A stretch of DNA of 62,118 bases from Rhodothermales bacterium (GTDB taxonomy: Bacteria > Bacteroidota > Rhodothermia > Rhodothermales > Bin80). The DNA is taken from the NCBI GenBank assembly GCA_028278205.1, contig JANQES010000121.1, positions 1 through 62,118 of the forward strand, read 5' to 3'. Position 1 is the first letter of the stretch. Every line of letters starts with the position of its first letter. The position numbers and the translations under genes were made by a program. This document shows positions 33,279 through 41,900 of this stretch, piece after piece. The notes beneath the pieces were generated by a model, which was given only the letters and a program-made list of their open reading frames with translations, did no database searches and was not told where the DNA came from.

Positions 33279-33974
33279 CCGATACCCGATGCCGTAGACC
33301 GTCTCGATGTATTTAGGATTCGACGAGTCTTCCTCGATTTTTTTGCGGATCGAGGCCATGTGCCGGTCGATGGTGCGGGTGATGATGTCTTGTTGGATGC
33401 CCCAGACGTCGCGCAGGAGTTGTTTGCGCGAGACGGTGCGGCCTTTATTTTCGATGAGATAGCGCAGGATGTCGAACTCCAGCGCGGTGAAATTGACGGC
33501 GTCGTGGCCGCGGAAGGCTTCGTGGGTGCTGAAGTTGATCTTGACGTCCCCGATTTCGTAGATCACCATCGGGGTTTTGCTCGGCGGCTGGGTGCGGTAG
33601 AGGATGGCCTTGACGCGGGCGGCCAGTTCTTCGGCGTTGAACGGTTTGATGATATAATCTTCGGCGCCGAGGCCGAAGCCTTTGAGGATGTTTTCCTGCT
33701 CGCCCCGCGCCGTCAACATCAGCACCGGCGAGCGAATGCCCATCTCTCGCGACTCTTTGAGCACATCGAAGCCGCTTTTTTTGGGCAGCATCACGTCTAG
33801 CAGCACGATGTCGTAGTGGGGCACGCGGCGCATCATATCGAGCGCCTCTTCGCCGTCTTTGGCTACACTGACGGCATAGCCATGGATCTCAAAAAATTCG
33901 TGGAGCACCGTGGCGATGCCGGGATCGTCATCGACGATCAACATGCGATAGGATAGGGATGCTTGATCGGGCAT
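33267..33974 (-). CDS. OmpR/PhoB-type response regulator (second of a convergent pair)
   Basis: This 235-residue regulator has the receiver features MLIVDDDPGIA, Asp60 in DIVLLDVMLPKKSGFDVL, LMLTARGEQEN and DYIIKPFNAEE. The winged-helix part is ALEFDILRYLIENKGRTVSR, then TRTIDRHMASIRKKIEED and IETVYGIGYRFNA. It is a paralogue of the gene it faces, with the same domain lengths. No kinase is adjacent. The last three codons and stop are inside the shared palindrome. Confidence 0.94.
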   Translation of the reverse strand: MPDQASLSYRMLIVDDDPGIATVLHEFFEIHGYAVSVAKDGEEALDMMRRVPHYDIVLLDVMLPKKSGFDVLKESREMGIRSPVLMLTARGEQENILKGFGLGAEDYIIKPFNAEELAARVKAILYRTQPPSKTPMVIYEIGDVKINFSTHEAFRGHDAVNFTALEFDILRYLIENKGRTVSRKQLLRDVWGIQQDIITRTIDRHMASIRKKIEEDSSNPKYIETVYGIGYRFNA

Positions 33975-34255
33975 AGATAATCAGGTCAATAGTCAGGGGC
34001 CTTCAAACAACATAATTGCCGGTGAGCAAAGGTGCAAAATTTACGGCGGGATTCAAAGCAGGCAGGCCGTTCTCGATATTCTACTTTGAAGCCACGTTGG
34101 CGTTGGTCATCAGGCATGACGCTCGCTGCGCTTGCTGTCATGGGTCATGAGTCATGGGTCATGGGGAAAGACCCTCATGACTCATGACCCGTGACCCATG
34201 ACCCGCACCAGGGATCGCGCACCGTGCCGGCCTCGAATAAACCACAATACGCCGT
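33975..34255. other. 281-bp intergenic region with repeat B4
   Basis: The left half (33975-34104) should hold the promoter of the response regulator, with no box I can fix. The right half is repeat B4. No gene is visible. Confidence 0.5.
34105..34204. repeat. family B inverted repeat B4
   Basis: The left arm is CATGGGTCATGAGTCATGGG (34139 on) preceded by mini-hairpin pieces (GACGCTCGCTGCGCTTGC). The right arm (34172-34203) is CATGACTCATGACCCGTGAC and on. The heptads are TGACCCA and TGACTCA. Confidence 0.82.
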
Positions 34256-35239
34256 TCACAACTCAACCTCGGTGCCCAGGTTACGAGCCTGCGCTACAGC
34301 GACGATGTGGCTGGCTGAAGCCAGGTCTTGCACGGCATTGCCCACCGATTTGAAAAAGGTGATCTCGTCGTCTGACGTACGGCCTGCTTTGTGCCCGGCA
34401 GCCACTTCACCGAGTTCGGCGTGGATGTGCGCTTCGGTGATCAGACCGTCTGCCAGGGGTTTGAGGAGATCCCCGGCTTCGGCCAGGCACGCCGGTCGAT
34501 GATCAACCACCACTCTGGCGGCCAGCACCGTTTCCGAGGGGATTTCCGTCATGTCGGGCCGGTACGAGCCGATGCCGTTGATGTGGGCGCCGGGCTTGAG
34601 GTCGGCATGGGCAAACACCGGATCGAGCGACGAGGTGGCGGTGCAGACGACGTCGGCCTCTTGCAGCGCGGCGGGGCTGCCGGCCACCTGCACGTCGAGG
34701 TTCAGGCGCGCGCTCATTTCCCGGGCGAAGGTTTCAGCGTGGTTTCGGGTTCGGTTGAAGACGTAGGCCCGGCGGATGGGGCGGACGGCGCACACGGCTT
34801 CCAACTGCGTCCGCGCCTGTACGCCGGCGCCGAAGAGCGCGGCCACGGCGGCGTCGGGGTGGGCCAGCAGGTCCGTTGCCAGCCCCGATCCGGCGCCGGT
34901 GCGCAACGCCGTCAGGTATTCGCCGTCCATCACCGCCAGGGGCCGGCCTGTGGCGGCATCGGAGACCATCACCAGGGCGTGGATAAACGGCAGGCCGCGC
35001 GCGTCGTTGGTGGGATTTACGTTGACCACCTTGAGGCCGATTTGCGCCAGATCAGGCAGATACGACGGCATGAACAGCGCCCACCCGTCGTGTTCGGACG
35101 CCGGCAAACGCATGCGCACCGGCGCCACGGCCCGGCCTTCAGACAGCGCAATGAACGCCCCACGCATCAACTCGATAGCCTGCTTCATATCCAGCGCCTG
35201 CCGGACGTCTTCGCGGGAGAGGATTCGGATTTTTACCAT
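34256..35239 (-). CDS. ornithine cyclodeaminase/mu-crystallin family reductase, probable pyrroline-2-carboxylate reductase
   Basis: This 327-residue protein belongs to the ornithine cyclodeaminase/mu-crystallin family: LSREDVRQALDMKQAIELMR at the start, APVRMRLP, then the Rossmann motif AALFGAGVQARTQLEAVCAV and DVVCTATSSLDPVFAHADLK. Several members reduce delta1-pyrroline-2-carboxylate to L-proline with NAD(P)H. The neighbouring gene is a trans-3-hydroxy-L-proline dehydratase-like enzyme, whose product is exactly that imine, so reductase activity is the best guess; alanine dehydrogenase or cyclodeaminase remain possible. I chose ATG 35239 (MVKIRILSREDV). Its stop codon is 50 bases from repeat B4. 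Confidence 0.88.
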   Translation of the reverse strand: MVKIRILSREDVRQALDMKQAIELMRGAFIALSEGRAVAPVRMRLPASEHDGWALFMPSYLPDLAQIGLKVVNVNPTNDARGLPFIHALVMVSDAATGRPLAVMDGEYLTALRTGAGSGLATDLLAHPDAAVAALFGAGVQARTQLEAVCAVRPIRRAYVFNRTRNHAETFAREMSARLNLDVQVAGSPAALQEADVVCTATSSLDPVFAHADLKPGAHINGIGSYRPDMTEIPSETVLAARVVVDHRPACLAEAGDLLKPLADGLITEAHIHAELGEVAAGHKAGRTSDDEITFFKSVGNAVQDLASASHIVAVAQARNLGTEVEL

Positions 35240-35489
35240 AATTACCGTATTTGGTAGGATGGAGGTTGGCGCTTTGGTTTGTGGTGTGTCATTTGCTTCG
35301 CGGTCATTTGTGGTCATTTGGCTCGCTGTCGCTCGCGTCATTGATTGTCGAGTTCAACCCATGACAATGAATGACGCGCCGAAGGCGCAATTGATGTGCG
35401 CAAAGCGCACAAATGACCGCGAAGCAATTGACGTGCGCGAAGCGCACAAATGACCGCGAAGCAAATGACGCGAGCCGAAGGCGAGCTAC
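35240..35489. repeat. family B element B5, long array of TGAC plus mini-hairpins
   Basis: From 35285 on, the words TGAC or TCATT alternate with small hairpins closed by GAA or AAA: GCGCCGAAGGCGC, GTGCGCAAAGCGCAC, GTGCGCGAAGCGCAC and CGCGAAGC. The array reaches the stop codon of the upstream dehydratase-like gene. The 45 bases before it form the leader of the reductase gene. Confidence 0.82.
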
Positions 35490-36535
35490 CTTAAGATAAA
35501 CCCATGGCGCAGGGGATCGTCCGGGTCGAGGCAAAATTCTGCGCGTCCGGTGATGAAGGCGCGCCCTTCGACCTCCGGGATCACCGCCGCATGGGGGCCG
35601 AACGTCGTCGTCTCTTTGACGCGCACGGTAAAGCGGCTGCCGATGATGCTTTCGATGACGATAGGTTCGCCGAGGCCGATCTCGCCGCGCGCGTGGTGGA
35701 GGGCGGCGCGCGCGCTCACGCCGGTGCCGGTGGGGCTGCGATCTACCTCGCCTTCGGCAAAAATACAGACGTTGCGGCTGTGTGCGCCGGCTTCTTCGGG
35801 CGGGCCGATGAAGATGGTGCCATAGAGAAAGTTGAGATCTTCTTCGAACGGATGCTTGATGGCCCGGCTCGCCATGACGGCGCGTTTGATGGCCATGCCC
35901 TTTTCGATCAGCGCGCGGAAGTCCTTCGGCGTACACGTCAGCCCGACGCCGGCAGCCTGGACGTAGGCGTAGAAGGCGCCGCCGAAGGCCAGGTCGTAGC
36001 GCACCGTGCCCAGCCCCGGCGCCTCGACCGTCTCGTCGAGCGCGACGACGAACGAGGGCACGTTGTGGAAATAGACGCTCGTCACGCGTCCGTCTTGCAC
36101 TCGTCCGAACGCTGTCACCAGCCCGGCGGGTGTGTCGATGCGGACGCGGGTTTCAGGGGCGTTCATCGGGAGCAGCCCGGCCTCCAGCGCCACCTTCGTC
36201 ACGGCGATGATGCCGTGGCCGCACATGGTGCTGTAGCCTTCGTTGTGCAGGAACAGCACGCCAAAGTCGGCCTCCGGCGTCACGGGCGGGGTGATGAGGC
36301 AGCCGTACATATCGGCGTGACCGCGCGGTTCCCACATCAGCGCCGTGCGGAGGTGGTCGAGGTGGTCGCGGGCGTGCCGTCGCCGCGCCAGGATCGTCGC
36401 GCCTTCGAGCGCCGGGTAGCCGCTGACGATCACGCGCAACGGCTCGCCTTCGGTATGCGCGTCGATGACGGTGATGGCCGGCCAGGGCTCCGGCGGCGAC
36501 CACGCGGCCATCGAGGCGGGGAACGTGTTTGGCAT
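35486..36535 (-). CDS. proline racemase family enzyme, trans-3-hydroxy-L-proline dehydratase type
   Basis: This 349-residue enzyme has the proline racemase fold. The first active-site cysteine is present (EGYSTMCGHGIIAV, Cys105), but the second site reads DRSPTGTG (Thr269) where racemases and hydroxyproline epimerases have DRSPCGTG. Cys plus Thr is the signature of trans-3-hydroxy-L-proline dehydratase, which forms delta1-pyrroline-2-carboxylate. HTEGEPLRVIVSG is the family start. The next gene on the strand is a matching reductase-family protein, so together they could recycle collagen-type 3-hydroxyproline to proline. The 250-bp repeat between them may weaken co-transcription. Confidence 0.92.
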   Translation of the reverse strand: MPNTFPASMAAWSPPEPWPAITVIDAHTEGEPLRVIVSGYPALEGATILARRRHARDHLDHLRTALMWEPRGHADMYGCLITPPVTPEADFGVLFLHNEGYSTMCGHGIIAVTKVALEAGLLPMNAPETRVRIDTPAGLVTAFGRVQDGRVTSVYFHNVPSFVVALDETVEAPGLGTVRYDLAFGGAFYAYVQAAGVGLTCTPKDFRALIEKGMAIKRAVMASRAIKHPFEEDLNFLYGTIFIGPPEEAGAHSRNVCIFAEGEVDRSPTGTGVSARAALHHARGEIGLGEPIVIESIIGSRFTVRVKETTTFGPHAAVIPEVEGRAFITGRAEFCLDPDDPLRHGFILR

Positions 36536-36915
36536 AGAAAGTCGGGTTGGGTTTCGGGGAGATATTAGAAATTGAATTCGAATTTCGGTAGTCTTCCCGG
36601 GTGTTGATTTTACCGCAGCGGGCGGGGATAAAGCTCAGCTTCGACGTGGCGGCAAAGTCGCAACGTAATTGGCACTGCCGCCGCGTGGGCGATGGATCAG
36701 TTTTGAAGCAATCTTATTTTTTCCTTCTTGATGAAGGTGCTATTCTTAAGTGAGGCCAATGGTCAGTCTTCAAAGTTCAAGGTTCGTCCAGGAGACACGA
36801 GCCCCCGGATCGGAGCCCGGGGCAGGCGCCGGCGAGTGACGAAGTAAACGTTGAACTTTGAACCTTGAATTTGAAACCCAACAATCAACCCAAGCCGACA
36901 AAAGCGAGACGTATC
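36536..36915. other. 380-bp divergent intergenic region
   Basis: The left 230 bases are ordinary and must hold the promoters of the dehydratase-like gene and, on the other strand, of the kinase-like gene; no box is certain. The right part is the family F element (36769-36876). The 12 bases GAATTCGAATTT at 36574 are palindromic. No gene is visible. Confidence 0.45.
36769..36876. repeat. family F heptad element with expanded module
   Basis: The left arm is TTCAAAGTTCAAGGTTCG and the right arm is TTGAACTTTGAACCTTGA heptads. Between them (36794-36847) lies a copy of the TGACACGAG module whose centre is replaced by a longer GC-rich hairpin (CCCCCGGATCGGAGCCCGGG). Confidence 0.78.
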
Positions 36916-37614
36916 ATGAGGTATATCGACCAGATGATCACCGAGCAGGTCCAGACCTGGGCGCAGCATGAAGCTGAGGCCAAACGAAGAGGCGAGACGT
37001 TGGGCGCCTGGCCCATCATCACCATTTCGCGCGAGTTTGGCGCGCGCGGGGCGGCCCTGGCGGCGGTGCTGGGCAAACGCATCAGTTTCAAGGTCTGGGA
37101 TAAAGACCTGCTCCAGGCCATCGCCGAAGAAGGCGGCGGCGACGAACGGCTGCTGACCTCGCTCGACGAGCACCGCCGCAAGGCCATCGACGATGCCATG
37201 CGCGGCGCGCTCTCGGGGAGCAAGCACACCAACACGGCCTATTTCCGGGCGCTCATGCGCGTGGTGCATACCATCGACGCGCACGGTAAAAGCATCATCG
37301 TCGGGCGCGGCGCCAACTATATCTGCCGGTCTGCCGATAGCTTGCGTGTGCGAGTGGTGTGCCCGTTCGAAGAGCGTGTGCGTGGCTTTGCCGAGCGCGA
37401 AGGCTACAGCGAAAAAGGAGCCCGCAAGAAAATCCAAACGCGAGACGCCGAGCGAGACGACTTCATCCGCCACCACTTCAAACGCGACCACGGCGACGCC
37501 GCCGACTACGATCTGGTGCTCAACTCGTCCACGTTCACCCTCGACCAGATGGCCGGCCTCGTGCTGAAGGCGTACGAGACCAAAGTAGGCAAGAAACCGC
37601 CCATGGCCGGATAG
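36916..37614 (+). CDS. cytidylate kinase-like family protein
   Basis: This 232-residue protein has a modified P-loop (PIITISREFGARGAALAAVL) and the pattern of the cytidylate-kinase-like family: FKVWDKDLLQAIAEE, then SIIVGRGANYICR, VVCPFEERVRGFAEREGY and YDLVLNSSTFTLDQ. These proteins are distinct from the canonical Cmk, are often found in Bacteroidota and others, and their substrate is not well defined. I chose ATG 36916 (MRYIDQMITEQ). A hairpin with T-run follows at 37653-37697. Confidence 0.88.
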   Translation: MRYIDQMITEQVQTWAQHEAEAKRRGETLGAWPIITISREFGARGAALAAVLGKRISFKVWDKDLLQAIAEEGGGDERLLTSLDEHRRKAIDDAMRGALSGSKHTNTAYFRALMRVVHTIDAHGKSIIVGRGANYICRSADSLRVRVVCPFEERVRGFAEREGYSEKGARKKIQTRDAERDDFIRHHFKRDHGDAADYDLVLNSSTFTLDQMAGLVLKAYETKVGKKPPMAG

Positions 37615-37652
37615 CAGGACGCGCGTTGAGTGGGGGCGCAGATCAGCAAGAA

Positions 37653-37697
37653 AAACGCCTCAAAGGCTACTGTCATAGCCTGCCTTTGAGGCGTTTT
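37653..37697 (+). terminator. rho-independent terminator of the kinase-like gene
   Basis: The arms AAACGCCTCAAAGGC and GCCTTTGAGGCGTTTT surround a 14-base loop and end in a T-run on the plus strand. Eleven stem positions are identical to the hairpin at 52704-52744 beside the tRNA. Confidence 0.85.
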
Positions 37698-37775
37698 CGC
37701 GCTCCGGTTATGGGAGCAGCTTTCGCCGGCGCTTCGAACTGCTCTGGCTACGCGACGTCGGTGGGGGTCGCTACC

Positions 37776-38117
37776 CTACGCGTATACAGATTCTTTGCCG
37801 AATTTCTTCGTCAGCAAGTAATAGAAAACCGCGCGATACTTATTGCTTCCCAGGGGTTTCGTGGTCTCACAGACTTCATGGACGGCTTCCATCAATTCCG
37901 GACCGTCTGCCAGCCCCAACTTTTTGACCAGGAAGTTGTTTTTCACCCGCTCTAGCTCGGCCTCATCCGAGCAAGCGACCAAAGACGAATCGGCGTTGTA
38001 GAGCGCGAATCCGAGCCCTTTGGCTACTTTGCGCAGCAGGTCTTGATCGACGTCGAGACCCAGGCGCTCGGTCATGGCTTGGTGGCATTTGGCAACGGCA
38101 TCGTCTAGTTTGCCCAT
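37776..38117 (-). CDS. DUF2853-like small protein
   Basis: This 113-residue soluble helical protein has the pattern of the DUF2853 family: MGKLDDAVAKCHQAMTERLG, then VDQDLLRKVAKGLGFALYNA, VACSDEAELERVKNNFLVKK and RAVFYYLLTKKFGKESVYA. Members are widespread small proteins of unknown role. I chose ATG 38117. It lies 119 bases after the outer-membrane barrel gene on the same strand and could be the tail of the giant-gene operon. It is lower in GC than most neighbours. Confidence 0.8.
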   Translation of the reverse strand: MGKLDDAVAKCHQAMTERLGLDVDQDLLRKVAKGLGFALYNADSSLVACSDEAELERVKNNFLVKKLGLADGPELMEAVHEVCETTKPLGSNKYRAVFYYLLTKKFGKESVYA

Positions 38118-38236
38118 ATCAGTATCCGGTCTGGTGAATGTGTTTAAGTCAATGCTTATTATAGCAACCGGGAGGAGCAGAGGCAAGCGGTTGCTGCGTT
38201 GTTCAAGGGTTGTTTGTGCTTCTCAGGAAAGTTCAG

Positions 38237-38914
38237 TCACGAACCCGCTTTTTTGAAGGTCCACTTGACGCCGATGGAAAAGCGGCCCAGTACGTCGAAC
38301 GGGCCGAAGCCGTTATCGTCGCGTCCGTCGAGGGCGTCGTCCGGCAGGCTCAGGTAGTGCCGCCATTCGACGATGCCCGATATCTGTGGTCCTGCCAGGA
38401 AGTCAAGGCCGATGCCGAAGCCGGGGCCCCAACTGGCGCGCGGCCCGCCGAAAGTACCTTGAAGGCCCAGAGACACAAAGGGGAGCGCGTCCGGAGGCAA
38501 AAAGGGGAGCACATCTCTAACGGGGGCATCCTCGATAAGCCGCCGCCACAACAGCGAGATGGTGTGCCGGGCTGCCTTCGGGTCGTCGGTGTTTTCGGGA
38601 ACCTCGGCGCCGTAGACCTCAACCAGCGGATAGCTCCCCGCCTGGTACCCGATCCCTAATTGGGTGCTCGAAGTGAACTGATAGCCTATTTCCAGATGGA
38701 TCATCAGGGGATACGGCCATCCTGCCTCCCAGTTATCGAGGTTAAGGTTGAAGGGCGATTTTTCGGTATCGCCCAGATGATAGGTTGTGCCTGCGTCGAG
38801 CCGCCAATAAAACGTGTCGGAGGCGCGGTGTTGCGTCTGGGCCAGGCTCGGACGAACCCCCGGCAGCAGCACCATCATCATCAGTCCGGATAAAAGCAGG
38901 CGTCGTTCTTTCAT
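38237..38914 (-). CDS. outer-membrane beta-barrel protein
   Basis: This 225-residue protein has a signal peptide (LLLSGLMMMVLLPGVRPSLA, then QTQ) and alternating hydrophobic strands with aromatic girdles (LMIHLEIGYQFTSSTQLGIGYQ, then FVSLGLQGTF and FGIGLDFLAGPQISGIVEWR). It ends in the strand FSIGVKWTFKKAGS. About eight strands can be drawn, as in OmpA/OmpW-size barrels. It starts 32 bases after the second giant gene ends and is probably its operon partner, which suggests that the giants act at or beyond the outer membrane; this is inference. Confidence 0.78.
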   Translation of the reverse strand: MKERRLLLSGLMMMVLLPGVRPSLAQTQHRASDTFYWRLDAGTTYHLGDTEKSPFNLNLDNWEAGWPYPLMIHLEIGYQFTSSTQLGIGYQAGSYPLVEVYGAEVPENTDDPKAARHTISLLWRRLIEDAPVRDVLPFLPPDALPFVSLGLQGTFGGPRASWGPGFGIGLDFLAGPQISGIVEWRHYLSLPDDALDGRDDNGFGPFDVLGRFSIGVKWTFKKAGS

Positions 38915-38946
38915 GTTCGTCGAGGCTCTTTGCAGGCTAAAACGTG

Positions 38947-41900
38947 TTATTCGGCGTGGCGTGGTTTCTCGATGGGCGGGGAGACGCGTACGATCCGTGC
39001 CCCGGCGTCTTTATCTTCTTCAGCGGGAAACAACGCCTCCCAGGGATCCTCCTTTTTTGGATCCGCACCCTGGTGTTGCTGGACATCCGCACCCTGGCGT
39101 TGCTGCACTTCCAGCACCCGAACGCGCAACGCCGCCTTTTTCTTTTTGTCGTCGATCTGCACGTCAGTGGGTTCAAAGGGTTCGTAGACGTATTCGCTAC
39201 TCGTGGGATCCTTCAGGCGGAAGAGGCCGATATATTTTTCGTAATTGGCAATCCCGCGCACGTCGCGGATCACCTCGGTGAGCAACAACCAGCGTTCGAA
39301 CCTGTTGGCGCTGTTGGCCTCGGCAGGCGCTTCGTAAAGCTTGATTGCTTTAAGCTTATCAGGTTTTTTAGGATCAGGAACACAAAGCTCGAAGAGCGAC
39401 TTCTTCTTGAATTCTATCGTGATGTCATGGATGTTGATGGGATCGTCCACCCCACTTTCTTTGAACAGCGAAGCATCGGGTAGAAACTGCACCCAGAACG
39501 GATCGGTGAAGGCGCTCTCTATGGGCTTTGCTTTGCCTTGTACGGTCAGGCTGCGCCGGAAGTGAACCTTCGCCATGTACCAGGAGAAATCCTTGACGAG
39601 GGTGCCGCTGGAGGAGGTGTCTCGGATAGTCATCCGAAACGAGGAGGCTACGAACAAGGGGGCGTCGGCATCGGTATCGAAGGTGTGGCCTATGGGCTGT
39701 TCCATCTCTAAGGAGACCTTTTTGCCCTCCGGCCATCGTTTTCCCGAAAGAATAGGATCCGGCCCCAGTTCGTCCAATTTCTTTGGATTGCTGCCCTCTG
39801 TTTCGACCACGACGACCCTGGCTTCCAGTTTTTCACGCAAGCCGCCGAAGCTATACCAGGGCTCGTTGAGCACCACCAGCAGGTTCGCTGTTCTGGGGAC
39901 GGAGTCTTTGGTTTCGGCGGCTTCGGTGAGCGGGACGACAAACTTGACGACAGGCTTCGGCACGAGCGCTTCGGCCCAGCGGCAGGGCACCAACAGCCGC
40001 CGCCAGCGTGTCTTGTGAGGGGCGACCACGTGGCGCGATTTCACCATGTTGCGGTAGTCCCCGGAGAGCCCATAGTAGCGGCTATAGGCCCGCGCCGCGA
40101 ACCGGTAGAAGAGGGCGCGGCGGTCCTCGCTCAGGTCTTCTTCGAGTAACTGCGGGCGTTGATCTTGAACCGTGATGGTGTTGGGAATGAGCAGATGATC
40201 GTCGTCGCCCCGGTCGGCAAAGCCCTGGGCTTCCCAGAGAAAGACGTTCGACGTCACGGTATCATCCTCCGTGGGAAAGGCATCGATCTTATCAGGCGCG
40301 GCGTTCTTGTCGGGGAAGGAAGCCACGGGCCGGCCTTGCCAGCGCCAGGTCTGCCGCATGAGGTCGATGCGGCTGACATACCGGAAGGTCTTCTCGTCTT
40401 TGCTCGGATCGAGGTGGACGCGCACGCGAGAGCCGATAAATTCCGGCTCGATGGCCTGCCAGAGCGTCTCTTGATCCGGCATCGTATCGATAGCCGCTTC
40501 GATAACCATCCGCCAGGGAGAGAAGAGGTAGTACTTTTTCGTTACCCCCTCATGGGTTCGTGTAAACGGTTTGCCTTCCTTCGCAACAGCCTGGGGAAAA
40601 CGCCGGTGCGCGTCCTCGTCGAAATATTTCGCCTCCACCGGCGTGCTGACACGCAGTTCGACGATGTCTCCTTCCTTGATAAATACCTTTAAGCCGCCTT
40701 CTACCTTGACCAGCGTACTGTTGCTCCGCTCGCAAACTACGTTGACCGGGGGCGCCTGGAACTGGCGCAACCCTTTTTGGCCGGCAGCAGGTTTGGGGAT
40801 GGGCACAACGATTTCTTGCGGCTTCCCAGGAGTAGGAAAAAGAGGATGGAGTTCGACCACAAAAGAGCCGGACGCCTTGTCTTTGTCGTGCTCGTCAAAC
40901 CGGGCGACCGCCGGATCGTCGATGGTGAGGTCGTATCCCACCTCATCGTCTGCAATGCGATCTGCTTCAGCAGCTTCAGCGTCATGGTGATAGGCCGCCC
41001 ACATGCCTTTTCGATCCACGCCGTCTTTAGCCGTCCAGCGATCCCAGGTCTGCAAATCGGTGGCCGGTTTGCGGGTGCCGAATTCAAACGGGTCGTCTTC
41101 GTTGCCAAGGGGCAATAACAAGAGGGGCAGGTCTTCCAGCGTCGTCTGAAGCTCCACCGCGGTTTCCGCCGGCACCTGCGCCAGCGCAGCCTTCACCGCA
41201 GGCTCGACCTTGACCTGCACCGGCTGTGTTTCGTAGGACATCGGGACGTCTTCGGCCACTTCGTAGACCTGAGAATCGCCGTCGATGCTCAGCCGGTCGC
41301 CCTTTCTAATCGGCTGCGCCGGGACGACCCGGAGACGTATCGTCGTCTGGTCCTTTGTAGGAGTTTCAGCCAGCGTAAAGCGCGGCAGTTCGGGGAACAG
41401 GGGCGCTACCTGATCGGGGATCGGGGGCAGCTTGCACAACTTATTCTTGCTGTCTTTGGGTGTCAGAAGCGTTTGCGCGTACAAACGCGGCGTGCCGAGC
41501 CGCACACGCCGGAGGTACTGCACCTCGCGCAGGTACGCACCGGCATCAGACAGGCTAAAATCCGACGGCGAATCCTTAATCCGGGCTGGGTGATCTATTT
41601 CAAAGGGAAAATAGGGATAGTTGTAGCTGAGTTCTTTGGGCAACGCGCCGCTGGCGCCCATGATGAAACAGAGCACCTGGTAGGATTGACCGAACTTCAA
41701 GCCGGGCAGCATAGCCCACCAGTTCGCTTTGAAGACATACTTCCACGGCGCCGGCCCAGGCTCCGGCGTCGTCAGCGGATCCAGCCCGGATCGCCGGGCC
41801 AGTTCGAGCGCGCGGCTCTCTGCAATCAGCGGCTGGTTGTCGTAGGTGAAAAACGCCTGCCGGACGCCGTCTTTGTAGGGCAGGCGATAGGGCACCACGG

